The translations under genes were made by a program, and so were the position numbers. Below the pieces are notes generated by a model. That model saw nothing but the letters and a program-made list of their open reading frames with translations. It was not told the DNA's origin and did no database searches. A stretch of 64,000 bases of DNA from Saccharina japonica (lineage: Eukaryota; Sar; Phaeophyceae; Laminariales; Laminariaceae). The stretch is from assembly GCA_008828725.1 (NCBI GenBank), contig MEHQ01000701.1, positions 1 through 64,000 of the forward strand, written 5' to 3'. Positions 11,821 to 23,090 of this stretch are shown in pieces (the stretch's first letter is position 1; every line of letters begins with the position of its first letter).

Positions 11821-12273
11821 CTATTTCTTCTTCTTCGTCGTCTCGTACACAGACGTATACTCCGCACAATCGTATTCCTCCGGGTGGTACTCCGCAGGCT
11901 GATACCCACCGGAAGAAAAAATATTACCACCCTCACTCTCTCCCTTGCCCCCCGCCCCGGCCCCCGCCCCCGCCTCCGCCTCCTTCGCCTTCGACTTGTC
12001 TCCCCCGCCGCTTCCGCCGCCTTCGAAAGCGAACGCCTTTTCCCCGTAGAAACCCTCCTGCCTAGGCGGCTCGAAGCGGTTCCCCGGGTGGGGCCGCATG
12101 TCGAGACCTTGCGCATCAGAGCGCTTGGCGTTATAGCGGGCAACCTCGAACTCTCTAGCTTCTGCCGCGACTCGAATTCGTGCGTGTTCTTCGGCGAAGC
12201 TGCGGTGTTGTTTTTGTATAATGGCGTTTTTCATGGGAGGGGGGGGCAATGGCGGGGCACATGTCGGGTACAT
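11821..12273 (-). CDS. Hypothetical 150-aa protein, copy in arm A1
   Basis: Single ORF from ATG to TAG with no recognisable domain. The N-terminus is proline-rich (PPLPPPPMKN). Residues 14-60 are charged and probably helical (AEEHARIRVAAEAREFEV). The middle is Gly/Ala/Lys/Glu low complexity, the C-terminus is Tyr/Glu-rich (YHPEEYDCAEY) and it ends in lysines. The protein is identical in the inverted copy at 21290-21742. Because the whole arm is nearly identical, this is not by itself evidence of selection. An in-frame second ATG (MKNAII) is a possible alternative start. No TATA box or intron was identified. It may be real or a chance GC-rich ORF. Confidence 0.4.
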   Translation of the reverse strand: MYPTCAPPLPPPPMKNAIIQKQHRSFAEEHARIRVAAEAREFEVARYNAKRSDAQGLDMRPHPGNRFEPPRQEGFYGEKAFAFEGGGSGGGDKSKAKEAEAGAGAGAGGKGESEGGNIFSSGGYQPAEYHPEEYDCAEYTSVYETTKKKK

Positions 12274-12815
12274 GTGTGGTGTGAACTGGTGTGCGCGGGG
12301 CTCGAGGTATCGCCGATCGATCTACTATACCAAGATAGCGGCGAGGGCGGCGGAGGGCGGGTACTGCTAGCTAGCGAAAAGAGGTTTTAGGTTTTTAGTT
12401 ACTCCTGGCGATAAAGGCAAGCTCTTTGCCACAGACAGGGCTTGGCAGTCGCATGTGTGACAGTAGTAGCCGTATGAATACTACGTACGGTTAATGTCGG
12501 CAGAGCACCGCACCATGAGGTGTATCACACACGATACCGGCACAAAACACTCATCAAAACTGCCAAATGTCACCTATAAAGTAAAAAGAACAAAACGTTT
12601 TTCACCTGCCAGAAAAAAACACCCGGCCTCCAGCACAAGCGGTAACAAGCAAGAATCCATTCAACGTTCAACAAGTTCAACACAAAAAAAAAAACAGCGA
12701 CCACAATTGGATTACGATGGTCGTCTAATACAGTGGCAGTCCGTCCCACCCAGCACCTCAACAGACCGAACCCCCCCCCCCCAGTTCTCAGTAGCAGCAT
12801 GCAGCTCACCCTCCA

Positions 12816-13098
12816 TGCGATTCGCCCAATACCTCACGGCGCTTCGCGCTTGGTGCAAGAAATGTCTGCCTGGTTGGTGAAAACCCAACGTGCTCCGTCC
12901 CGGCATTGTAGGGATGCGAGGGTCTATGGTCATACGACTACGGCCGTGCACGACATGAGTACACGCCCCCCCCCCCCAGTCCACAACTGCCTGGTTGGTG
13001 AAAACCCAACGTTGCTCCGTCCCGGCATTGTAGGGTGCAGAGGGTCTATGGTCATACGACTACGGCCGTGCCACGCATGAGTACACGCCCCCCCAGAA
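12816..13098. repeat. Two R1 dispersed repeats in A1
   Basis: Both contain GGTGAAAACCCAACG, CGGCATTGTAGGG, GGTCTATGGTCATACGACTA, GGCCGTG and ATGAGTACACG followed by a C-run. Confidence 0.6.
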
Positions 13099-13846
13099 GG
13101 CTCCCCCTATTACTTACCGAGAGCAGATCGAACGCATCGTATGTCCTCTAGCGCTTTTCGCTGGTCACAAAGACTCTGGGCTTCCTCCAGGTTCCCGTCA
13201 ACTCCCAAAGTTTATGTCGCCCGAAACCAACCGATGCGCGGGTCCACATATACACCCGACGAGCACACACCCCCCACCCGCACCCTGAACGTCCCCTCCA
13301 CCGTAGCGGCCGGCGGCGGCCGTCCCTCCTCTCCTTTTCCACAGGAACCGCCAACCGTACGTGTCAGACGCTAAAAACATACGCGTACGGTCGCTCCATG
13401 TCGCCCCCTGGTTGGCGTGACCGTACTAGTCGCCGTTGCCACCGGCGGGCTGCACCTATTGTTAGTGCTGAAGCGTTGCGGAGGCGGTGGAATTTTCGCC
13501 GACGGCAGCAGACGCTGACGGGTTCACGGGCACGAGAAGGCGTGATCCGAGAGGATTCCGCGTCTGCTTGGATGAGGAGGGGGGGGGGGGGGGGGGGCGA
13601 ACGGTGGGGTTTGGGGGTGGCGGGTGTGATTGCGTCTGGTGACCGTGTTTGAAGGAGGGAGGGAGGGAGGGAGGGGGGAGATAGTGCACGGGGTCGCGGC
13701 TTGACGCTGCCGTGGGGAGGAGGAGGGGTAGTTGAAGAAGCGAGCCCGTACCATAGCAAGCAAAAAATTATACCAGTGCGTAAGGTAGGTGCTGTTCGAC
13801 CCGAGGGTCGTGTACGCTATCAATTTTGCGCCTCGTGAGTACCTGC

Positions 13847-15089
13847 CGGAAGTTGGCTGGCCCTAAAGAGTGCTTACCGTGACAGCACTCCTTAGGTCGC
13901 GATCGAGGGCGCCACTTCTTGCTAGTATATACTAATATGTACCGAAATATAATCACCATTTTGATATTAATATTAAATAAAAGGTGCTTATAATTCGGAA
14001 CAGAGTGGTACTCAACAAGACCACGGAATCGTTCATCGGGTACATACATACCACTCTGTCCCGAAATATAAGCACCGTTTCATTATATATTAATTTATAC
14101 AAGGTCCTTATTTTTCGGAACAGAGTGGTACATATAATAGCATCAAGAAGAGTTCCTTAACAAAGGAACGGATCATTTTTTCATGCGTTTGTATGAAAAA
14201 ACAAAACAAAAAAAAACGACTTGCAGGTTAGATTCCTTTGTTGGTGTATTCAATAGCTTTTATGTACCAGGTACAATATGTACGAGTAAACCATACCACA
14301 GCAGTATTGGACACTCATAATAATAGTATCGCCGATAGCAGTCGGTATAATAGTCGGTACTTAATAATAGTACTATTAATAAGAGTGATTCTCTTCTTCT
14401 TTTAATTGCGGCAAACGGCATCGCACAAACTTATAAGAAAAACGGTACGCAGTATCAGTATCATTGTTGTATTTTACTGCTACATACACTGTACGTAGAC
14501 TGCTGTAGACCAACATCAACTTGAGCCAAAACAGGGAGGGCCTCGTACTACTCGTACAGAGGGCAAGCAGGGCTCATACTGGTATGTATGTATTATATAT
14601 ACAAGCAAACGGCCGGAGTATTCGAGCACCCACAGCAAATGCAGCAACAATGCAAACAGTATACCCCGACCCAAAAACACGCCAACGAGAGCAACCACCA
14701 ACGCCCACACGGCACACTGCATCCTCAAAAGCACGCGGGAAGGCAGTTCGCGAGGCGCATTTCCTCCTACTTGAACTTGAAGGACAGCACAGAGCTACGT
14801 ATCGTACTCTACTGCTGTAAGAAACTCCGTCCTGCAACCCTTATTACGTGATTTGTGATTTGTAAGCTTGCAATCGATGGTCTTAATCACAGCTAAAAAA
14901 AAAATGCGGCTGTACAACAAGTACGCGACAGCTGTTAAGAATCTGATAATCAAGAGTTTTGAGACTGGGATTTTGGGGGAAAAATAAGAATGCGATTTAT
15001 TTGTACTGAAAATAGTGTGGAACACACCCAGTCTTTACATGAGGATTCCAGTCTGACCAAAAATAAGAGATTCTTAACATATGTCGCGT
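13847..15089. repeat. Segment B1 of the nested inverted duplication
   Basis: The reverse complement of 18780-19890 and the same strand as 22190-23310, but more diverged than those two are from each other. It has a Stowaway-like insertion they lack and lacks the TTAA MITE they share. 13652-13846 between A1 and B1 is unique, with a GGGA-rich tract. Confidence 0.85.
13929..14130. mobile_element. Two Stowaway-like MITEs in B1
   Basis: The second copy (14049-14130) is complete: TA-CCACTCTGTCCCGAAATA to TTCGGAACAGAGTGG-TA. The first (about 13929-14010) keeps the right end and an altered left end. TA targets and an end resembling plant Stowaway MITEs point to Tc1/mariner-type mobilisation. They are absent from the homologous B2 and B3 segments. 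Confidence 0.65.
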
Positions 15090-15468
15090 ACTTCATACAT
15101 ATGATAGCATATTAAACATCCGTTTTGTGTTTTTTTTTGTGTGCGCACCACACCACCACTGCTTGTGTTTAATGGCCGAAATGTTGCCTGAGGAGCAAAC
15201 ATCGAAGCGTTTCTTATTTTACGGTCGTTCGGTCGTTCCAGGACGACAACCGACCTCCAAAACTGCGCCGAGTTTGGACATCTACCATCAACTGCTCCTC
15301 CTACATGTCATTAACTGTTCCTCCTACATACACGTAGTACGTACTCGTAGACTCGTAGACCTACAGCAGTACCTCGGCCATGCCATACGACACTCGTTGA
15401 GCCACTGCTTCAAACAAGCTTAGCTTTCGATGAGCACTACGAGAACCCCTGCAAGCTTTCAACGAGCA

Positions 15469-15741
15469 CTATACGAGTACCCGTGCATACAAACGTGTTT
15501 TACATGCCAGCACATGCCATATTAATACGTACCAGGTTACCACGTACCAGGTAAATATACGTCCTGATTTAACACTTTTTCGTTCTTCGCTGGCGCCATT
15601 TTTCTGTTGGAAAACGGCGTCCCTTCCCGCGGTGGCACCGGCACCGATACTGACACCATTTAACCCCAATTTTCTCCACAGCTGCAGCGCCGCGCGCGAG
15701 TTTTCGTCGGCCCTTACTACCTCGAGGCAACCCCACCCCCG
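15469..15741 (-). pseudogene. GNAT acetyltransferase C-terminal fragment (arm C1)
   Basis: The inverted copy of the fragment at 26330-26602, with the same translated motif (ENSRAALQLWRKLGL and RDAVFQQK). It is again abutted by an R1 repeat (15755-15915), so the truncation predates the inverted duplication. Confidence 0.4.
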
Positions 15742-15754
15742 CTCACCCTCATGC

Positions 15755-15915
15755 GACTCGCCCAATACCTCACGTTCGCTTCGCAGCTTGGTGCAGCATT
15801 ATCTGCCTAGTTGGTGAAAACCCAACGTTCTCCGTCCCGGCATTGTAGGGATGCGAGGGTCTATGGGTCATACGACTACGGCCGTGCCCACGCATGAGTA
15901 CACCCCCCCCCCGCC
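15755..15915. repeat. R1 dispersed repeat in C1
   Basis: CCCAATACCTCACG through GGCATTGTAGGGATGCGAGG to CATGAGTACACC and a C-run; abuts the GNAT fragment. Confidence 0.6.
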
Positions 15916-16597
15916 CCCGCTCCTCCTTGTCACGAGTGAAGCTCAGTTCCCGAGCTGGATGAGTGCGTATCGCGTCTGCGTCCGTGCTAGAGTCGTAGTC
16001 CATAGCAGTACCAGGCAGCAGTGCTCGGTGCTCAGTGCACTCGTGAATGGTATCAGCAGGGTAAGACACAACATTAGACTTGCTCGTACCTGGTGCTTGT
16101 TTTTGGGCGCCCTTGGATATCTCCCGCGGCACGTATGATATCGGTGTGGGTGGGTGTGAGTGGGTGAAGGTATTATGGCGTACCAACTTCCTGAGCTAAT
16201 CGGACCCAGTCAACCATCGTATGGGTGTATTCCCTCTTTGCCGGTGTGTATGTGTCAACCATGTTCGCGAGTATGTTGGCAAGATCTATAAGATTGGAGT
16301 GGGAGGGTGGGTGTCATGACGTATGTATTTATATATTTACATATATATGAATAGTGTCTTGAGTCCTTGAGATGTCTCGAGACGTCCGCCAAACCTCCTC
16401 ATAGATCGGTGGGGGGAAAAAAAAAAAACGAAATTATTAACGACTCGAAATTCTTGTGAGAGGAAAGTTCAGAAGGTCAAGAGGATCAGAGGGTTCCACC
16501 ACCCCATGCAGCAAAGGGTCAAATAGTACGCTTGAAACTTTCTATTGTACTCGCACATATAATAGCAGTACGTAGAAGTCAGAGTGGTGACAGTCAG

Positions 16598-16793
16598 TAG
16601 TGCCGGTCCCTCTATAGTGCCGGTATGCGCCAGGCAACAATATCGGCACTATATGTAGCGTCAACCGGCACTATACTCCGCACATTACTCCGCACACTGG
16701 TGAATCCCGTCTGTGTCAAGCGATTTCACAGGCGTTATTGTAGCGGGAAACCGGCACTACTCCTACTCAACCGGCATTATAGAGGGACCACTA
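16598..16793. mobile_element. MITE-like inverted-repeat element in arm C1
   Basis: Ends AGTGCCGGTCCCTCTATAGT and GGCATTATAGAGGGACCACT form an inverted repeat. ACCGGCACTA motifs recur inside. Mirror copy at about 25263-25458 in C2. Confidence 0.5.
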
Positions 16794-18104
16794 TTAATAC
16801 TCTGTACATACACAGGGCTCATATCAACTGGTCTCTTTGGTCGGGAGTGGAGGTATATGTACCTGCAGTATGAATCGATATCGGAAGTTTTTTTCACGGG
16901 GGGCAACGGAAAGTACGTACGAGCAAAAAGCGGCACGTTCGAGTCACGGACCGGACCGGCCCTGGTTGTGCTGCGTGTCGTTGGCTAAAAAAGAGCGGTT
17001 CAGCGGTCTAATAAAAACGCGGACCCTGGACCTGCTGGCCTGCTGGCCTGCTGGGTGTTGCCGTTGAACGGGAAGCAAACGAAAAAAAAGGTTCGTTGGT
17101 GAAGAGCAACGGGCCCTCGGGAAAGTGCTGCGTTACGTTGGACGGAAAAGTAGGGTTCAGCGGGGTGAGAGACGACGCACGCACACGGTCTTAAAACAAA
17201 CACCTCCCTACTCCCTACACACCCCACACCCCCACCCACCCCCACCCCCATTCTCGTGTGAACAGAGGACGAATACGTTAAAAAAAAAATAAAAAAAATA
17301 GGGTGACTCTACTATTATTCTGCTCGCATATAGTCGTATCGTAGGAGTGCTCTTCTTGTGCGTACGTAGAGTCTGTCGTAGCCTATGTCGTGTCATGTGG
17401 TCACTCAGTCGCGGTGCTGCAACGGTTTGACCTGCTCCACGTTGCAGACGAAAAGCGAGGACGATACCGACCGTGATGGACCACTTATCTATATAGAAGG
17501 GGCGGGCGGTTTTCGAGAGGAGCAGCTTTTTTGTACCCCTCGTGTGTGTATCGGTCGGGCCTTTGCTTGAAGAATCAACTTTGGGCAGGCTCGCGATGAC
17601 TGCTGTGACGTAAAACAATGAACCCACCTGACCATCCATGGTTTTCCGCAAGTTTTTTGTGCCTCCCCTGATATATTGTACCAGGTAGTAACTAAATCAC
17701 ACGAAAATTAGCATAAAACGTTGACGGCACAGGCAACGGAGACCGTTCTCCGCGTCGTTCCTTGGCATCGGAGCGTGTCGACGTCGCTGCTGCTGCTCCG
17801 CCAGAACCACCAACCGCACTTGGGGCAGCAGCTTCAATACGCACTGCCTACGTATCTATACAGAGTGGTGCGCCTTGCGTTCGTTCTGGGCCCCTGGCGG
17901 CGGTTTTTAGAACCGACTCCAACAGCATCACAACGACAGCGCGTGTTGCAAGAGCACAACAACAGAGCAGTAGTCCAACGCGCTGGCTTGCTTGTGGTGT
18001 GATGCCTCCAAATATCGCCCACCCCACCCACCCACCCACCCACCCACTCACTCGCGGCCATCCTCACCCATCCACCCAAAACTCACACCCGCTGCGGTTC
18101 CTTA

Positions 18105-18305
18105 CCATTTTTTTTTTCCATCGAATGTATTGCCTTCGCCCTTCCTTTCTCTCTCCTTCCTAGTCATAACTCAGATCTGGGGCCACTAAGTAGGCTCCTC
18201 TCCCTGCTCCCCCACTTCGGTTTGTGCCTTGCGTTTTTATCGCGAGAAGACTTGAGCCCTTTCTTCCCTCGTCGACTCTTATCATCGAATTGTGCAGTCT
18301 CTTGC
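18105..18305 (-). mobile_element. 5'-truncated SINE (S4) in arm C1
   Basis: Tail T-run at 18110-18120 (A-rich on the minus strand), then the body (TCTGGGGCCACTAAGTAGGC, TTTTTATCGCGAG). No tRNA head. Confidence 0.55.
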
Positions 18306-18429
18306 CAAAAGGCGCACACACACCTCCTCTGCAGTTAGTATATTAAAAAAATGATATATGTGGCATGATTGTTTTTTGTTTTTCCGAGTTTTTTTTCCTC
18401 CACCGGCAAACAGCGGACAGTTTTTTACA

Positions 18430-18720
18430 CGTCGAACAGGTCATCTACAGATATCATAGATCATCTGCAGATCATGTAGGTACTAAGCTGCCGTTGTTAT
18501 GATTTGTTGTGCAGGATCTATCTGTGTAAGTACAGATCTCAACCCAGAAAACAGTGTCCTAGATCATGTACGTATACGGATCCCACCCGGGAACATGAGT
18601 TGTAGATGATACAGATCATACAGATCATACAGATCATACAGATCATACAGATCAGGATCATACCCTGTTTAAGGATCTAGATCATGAAGTGGCAATGATC
18701 TATCTGATCTGTTCCACATG
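18430..18720. repeat. GATC-rich block with AGATCATAC tandem
   Basis: About 18 GATC sites by eye in under 300 bases, including five or six head-to-tail CAGATCATA units at 18612-18655. Mirror block at 23395-23620; a smaller relative lies at 4615-4680. Confidence 0.55.
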
Positions 18721-18779
18721 TGAACGGTTGCATCCTTTTCCAAGTATACATGAATTTATTATTCTTGTATATACAGCAG

Positions 18780-19930
18780 TACGCGACATATGTTAAGAAT
18801 CTCTTGTTTTTGGTCAGACTGGAATCCTCATGTAAAGACTGGGCGTGTTCGACACTATTTTCAGTACAAAGAAATCGCATTCTATTTTTTCCCCCAAAAC
18901 CTCAGTCTCAAATCTCTTCAGTATCAGATTCTTAACACCTGTCGCGTACTGCTTGTACAGCCGCATTCGTGTTTTAGCTGTGAATAACCCCTGAAAAACT
19001 GGTCCCACGATCTTGGGGACAAACTACTTGGAATTAGTGTGGGACATTTTTTTCAGTTCTAAATGGGTTAAGACCACCGATTGCAAGCTTACAAATCACA
19101 AATCACGTGAGGGTTGCAGGACGGAATCTGCTTACAGCATTGTACATACCACACGTAGCTCTGTGCTGTCCTTCAAGTTCAAGTAGGAGGAAATGCGCCT
19201 CGCGAACTGTCTTCCCGCGTACTTTTGAGGATGCAGTGTGCCGTGTGGGCGTTGGTGGTTGCTCTTGTTGGCGTGTTTTTGGGTCGGGGTATACTGTTTA
19301 CATTGTTGCTGCATGTGCTGTGGGTGCTCGAATACTCCAGCCGTTTGCTTGTACATACATACCAGTATGAGCCCTGCTTGCGCACTGCACGAGTTGTACG
19401 AGGCCCTCCCTGTTTTGGCTCAAGTTGATGTTGGTCTACAGTAGTTTAAGTACAGTAGTAGTGGACTATAATATTAATATCATATGTAGCAGTAGAATAC
19501 AACAATGATACTGATACTGCGTACCGTTTTTCTTATAAGTTTGTGCGATGCCGTTTGACGCAATTAAAAAAAGAAGAGAAACACTCTTTATGTTAAAAAA
19601 TAGTACCGACTACCGACTGCTATCGGCGATACCATGAGTGTCCACTACTGTTGTGGTATGGTTTACTGCTGTTGCACATATTGTACCTGGTACATAAAAG
19701 TTATTGAATAGACCAGCAAAGGAAACCTGTAACTCGTTTTTTTTTCATACAAACATAAAATGCATGAAAAAATTATTCGTCCCTTTTTAAGGAACTTCTT
19801 CTTGATGCTACCACGTATATAATAGCGAGAAGTGGCGCCCTCGATCGCGACCTAAGGAGTGCTGTCATATTAAGCACTCTTAGGGCCAGCCAACGTCCTG
19901 CATAAAACACGGTCACCAGACGCAATCACA
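18780..19930. repeat. Segment B2 (inverted copy of B)
   Basis: The mirror of 22144-23290 (coordinate sums 42074) and of B1. Contains TTAA MITE P3. Confidence 0.9.
18984..19071. mobile_element. TTAA MITE (P3) in arm B2
   Basis: Left end ATAA-CCCCTGAAAAACTGG, right end TTCTAAATGGG-TTAA. It is the inverted counterpart of P4. The matching position in B1 (near 14873) has a single TTAA and no insertion. Confidence 0.7.
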
Positions 19931-20449
19931 CCCGCCACCCCCAAACCCCACCGTTCGCCCCCCCCCCCCCCCCCCCTCCTCATCCAAGCAGACGCGGAAT
20001 CCTCTCGGATCACGCCTTCTCGTGCCCGTGAACCCGTCAGCGTCTGCTGCCGTCGGCGAAAATTCCACCGCCTCCGCAACGCTTCAGCACTAACAATAGG
20101 TGCAGCCCGCCGGTGGCAACGGCGACTAGTACGGTCACGCCAACCAGGGGGCGACATGGAGCGACCGTACGCGTATGTTTTTAGCGTCTGACACGTACGG
20201 TTGGCGGTTCCTGTGGAAAAGGAGAGGAGGGACGGCCGCCGCCGGCCGCTACGGTGGAGGGGACGTTCAGGGTGCGGGTGGGGGGTGTGTGCTCGTCGGG
20301 TGTATATGTGGACCCGCGCATCGGTTGGTTTCGGGCGACATAAACTTTGGGAGTTGACGGGAACCTGGAGGAAGCCCAGAGTCTTTGTGACCAGCGAAAA
20401 GCGCTAGAGGACATACGATGCGTTCGATCTGCTCTCGGTAAGTAATAGG

Positions 20450-20765
20450 GGGGCCTGTCGGGGGGCGCGTGTACTCATGCGTGGCACGGCCGTAGTCGTA
20501 TGACCTATAGACCCTTGCATCCCTACAATGCCGGGACGGAGACGTTGGGTTTTCACCAACCAGGCAGTTGTAAGAGGAGGCAGGGGGGGCGGGGGTGTAC
20601 TCATGTCGTGGCACGGCCGTAGTCGTATGACCAATAGACCCTTCGCACCCTACAATGCCGGGACGGAGAACGTTGGGTTTTCACCAACTCAGGCAGACAT
20701 CTCTTGCACCAAGCTTGCGAAGCGACGTGAGGTATTGGGCGATCGCATGGAGGGTGAGCTGCATG
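20450..20765. repeat. Two R1 dispersed repeats in A2
   Basis: GTACTCATGxGTGGCACGGC, CCTACAATGCCGGGACGGAG and CACCAACxxGGCAGAC, mirror of 12816-13098. Confidence 0.6.
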
Positions 20766-21289
20766 CTGCTACTGAGAACTGGGGGGGGGGGGTTCGGTCT
20801 GTTGAGGTGCTGGGTGGGACGGACTGCCACTGTATTAGACGACCATCGTAATCCAATTGTGGTCGCTGTTTTTTTTTTTGTGTTGAACTTGTTGAACGTT
20901 GAATGGATTCTTGCTTGTTACCGCTTGTGCTGGAGGCCGGGTGTTTTTTTCTGGCAGGTGAAAAACGTTTTGTTCTTTTTACTTTATAGGTGACATTTGG
21001 CAGTTTTGATGAGTGTTTTGTGTCGGTATCGTGTGTGATACACCTCATGGTGCGGTGCTCTGCCGACATTAACCGTACGTAGTATTCATACGGCTACTAC
21101 TGTCACACATGCGACTGCCAAGCCCTGTCTGTGGCAAAGAGCTTGCCTTTATCGCCAGGAGTAACTAAAAACCTAAAACCTCTTTTCGCTAGCTAGCAGT
21201 ACCCGCCCTCCGCCGCCCTCGCCGCTATCTTGGTATAGTAGATCGATCGGCGATACCTCGAGCCCCGCGCACACCAGTTCACACCACAC

Positions 21290-21742
21290 ATGTACCCGAC
21301 ATGTGCCCCGCCATTGCCCCCCCCTCCCATGAAAAACGCCATTATACAAAAACAACACCGCAGCTTCGCCGAAGAACACGCACGAATTCGAGTCGCGGCA
21401 GAAGCTAGAGAGTTCGAGGTTGCCCGCTATAACGCCAAGCGCTCTGATGCGCAAGGTCTCGACATGCGGCCCCACCCGGGGAACCGCTTCGAGCCGCCTA
21501 GGCAGGAGGGTTTCTACGGGGAAAAGGCGTTCGCTTTCGAAGGCGGCGGAAGCGGCGGGGGAGACAAGTCGAAGGCGAAGGAGGCGGAGGCGGGGGCGGG
21601 GGCCGGGGCGGGGGGCAAGGGAGAGAGTGAGGGTGGTAATATTTTTTCTTCCGGTGGGTATCAGCCTGCGGAGTACCACCCGGAGGAATACGATTGTGCG
21701 GAGTATACGTCTGTGTACGAGACGACGAAGAAGAAGAAATAG
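21290..21742 (+). CDS. Hypothetical 150-aa protein, copy in arm A2
   Basis: The inverted, identical copy of the ORF at 11821-12273. Same features: PPLPPPPMKN start region, charged helix at 14-60, a Gly/Ala/Lys-rich low-complexity middle, a Tyr/Glu-rich tail and terminal lysines. It is followed directly by the purine-rich GCGGAG quasi-repeat at 21744-22035. Function unknown. Confidence 0.4.
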   Translation: MYPTCAPPLPPPPMKNAIIQKQHRSFAEEHARIRVAAEAREFEVARYNAKRSDAQGLDMRPHPGNRFEPPRQEGFYGEKAFAFEGGGSGGGDKSKAKEAEAGAGAGAGGKGESEGGNIFSSGGYQPAEYHPEEYDCAEYTSVYETTKKKK

Positions 21743-21743
21743 C

Positions 21744-22035
21744 GAAGCGAAGCGGAGGGGAGCGGGGCGGGGCGGGGCGGGGCGGATTGGGCGGGAGCGG
21801 GACGAAGCGAGCCTGAGCTGAGCGAGGGCTTTAAGCGGAGATGAAGCGGAGATGAAGCGGAACTAGACGGGGCTATACGCGGAGAAGGAGAGGAGAAGAA
21901 GCGGAGAAGAAGCGGAGCAAAAGCGGGGCTAAGAGGAGTTACGCGAAGAAAAAGCGGAGAAAAATCAAGAGATGAACCGGAGCAACGCGGAGCAACGCAA
22001 AGCAACGCGAGCAGAGCCGAGCAAAGAGCACTGGA
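21744..22035 (+). repeat. Purine-rich GCGGAG quasi-repeat
   Basis: Degenerate 9-12-base units such as GCGGAG, AAGCGGAGATG and GAGCAACGCG, almost purine-only on this strand. Mirror at about 11528-11819. It directly follows the stop of the 150-aa ORF. Confidence 0.55.
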
Positions 22036-23002
22036 GCGGCAACCACCACCACCACCACGAGAACGAACGAACGACCGCGAATGGCCGAACGAAAGTTCTA
22101 ACCAGAACGAACCAAAACGTAATACACCAAATCGTGGAACCTGTGATGTGGCGTCTGGTGACCGTGTTTTATGCAGGACGTTGGCTGGCCCTAAGAGTGC
22201 TTAATATGACAGCACTCCTTAGGTCGCGATCGAGGGCGCCACTTCTCGCTATTATATACGTGGTAGCATCAAGAAGAAGTTCCTTAAAAAGGGACGAATA
22301 ATTTTTTCATGCATTTTATGTTTGTATGAAAAAAAAACGAGTTACAGGTTTCCTTTGCTGGTCTATTCAATAACTTTTATGTACCAGGTACAATATGTGC
22401 AACAGCAGTAAACCATACCACAACAGTAGTGGACACTCATGGTATCGCCGATAGCAGTCGGTAGTCGGTACTATTTTTTAACATAAAGAGTGTTTCTCTT
22501 CTTTTTTTAATTGCGTCAAACGGCATCGCACAAACTTATAAGAAAAACGGTACGCAGTATCAGTATCATTGTTGTATTCTACTGCTACATATGATATTAA
22601 TATTATAGTCCACTACTACTGTACTTAAACTACTGTAGACCAACATCAACTTGAGCCAAAACAGGGAGGGCCTCGTACAACTCGTGCAGTGCGCAAGCAG
22701 GGCTCATACTGGTATGTATGTACAAGCAAACGGCTGGAGTATTCGAGCACCCACAGCACATGCAGCAACAATGTAAACAGTATACCCCGACCCAAAAACA
22801 CGCCAACAAGAGCAACCACCAACGCCCACACGGCACACTGCATCCTCAAAAGTACGCGGGAAGACAGTTCGCGAGGCGCATTTCCTCCTACTTGAACTTG
22901 AAGGACAGCACAGAGCTACGTGTGGTATGTACAATGCTGTAAGCAGATTCCGTCCTGCAACCCTCACGTGATTTGTGATTTGTAAGCTTGCAATCGGTGG
23001 TC

Positions 23003-23090
23003 TTAACCCATTTAGAACTGAAAAAAATGTCCCACACTAATTCCAAGTAGTTTGTCCCCAAGATCGTGGGACCAGTTTTTCAGGGGTTAT
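23003..23090. mobile_element. TTAA MITE (P4) in arm B3
   Basis: TTAA-CCCATTTAGAACTG to CAGGGG-TTAT, mirror copy of P3 in the other palindrome arm. Confidence 0.7.

Larger units (their letters stand above)
11422..13651. repeat. Segment A1 of the nested inverted duplication
   Basis: The reverse complement of 19904-22141. The first kilobase shows no indel (coordinate sums stay at 33563), and only rare substitutions were seen further on. It contains the hypothetical ORF at 11821-12273, two R1 copies and a G-run near 13575-13597. Confidence 0.9.
15090..18779. repeat. Segment C1 of the nested inverted duplication
   Basis: The reverse complement of about 23290-26972. It contains the GNAT fragment, an R1 copy, the 16598 MITE, SINE S4 and a GATC-rich block. 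The several ORFs seen here also occur in C2 because the DNA is nearly identical; none has independent coding support. Confidence 0.9.
19904..22141. repeat. Segment A2 (inverted copy of A), spacer of the larger palindrome
   Basis: The mirror of A1. It overlaps B2 by the shared GCGTCTGGTGACCGTGTTT. Carries the hypothetical ORF at 21290-21742. The right break is exactly after GTGGAACC (22141). Confidence 0.9.

Noticed and set aside
12494-12880. 128-codon ORF starting MSAEHRTMRC, mirrored at 20689-21069
   Set aside because: Its end lies in an R1 repeat and differs between the copies; no domain. Too weak to list as a gene.
17208-17651. 147-codon ORF conserved perfectly in both palindrome arms (also 24417-24860)
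   Set aside because: Conservation is explained by recent duplication of the DNA. The sequence has low-complexity F- and G-runs and no promoter or splice logic.
17762-18163. 133-codon ORF (mirror 23731-24306, 191 codons)
   Set aside because: Runs into a CCCA microsatellite and SINE S4; frame length differs between copies.
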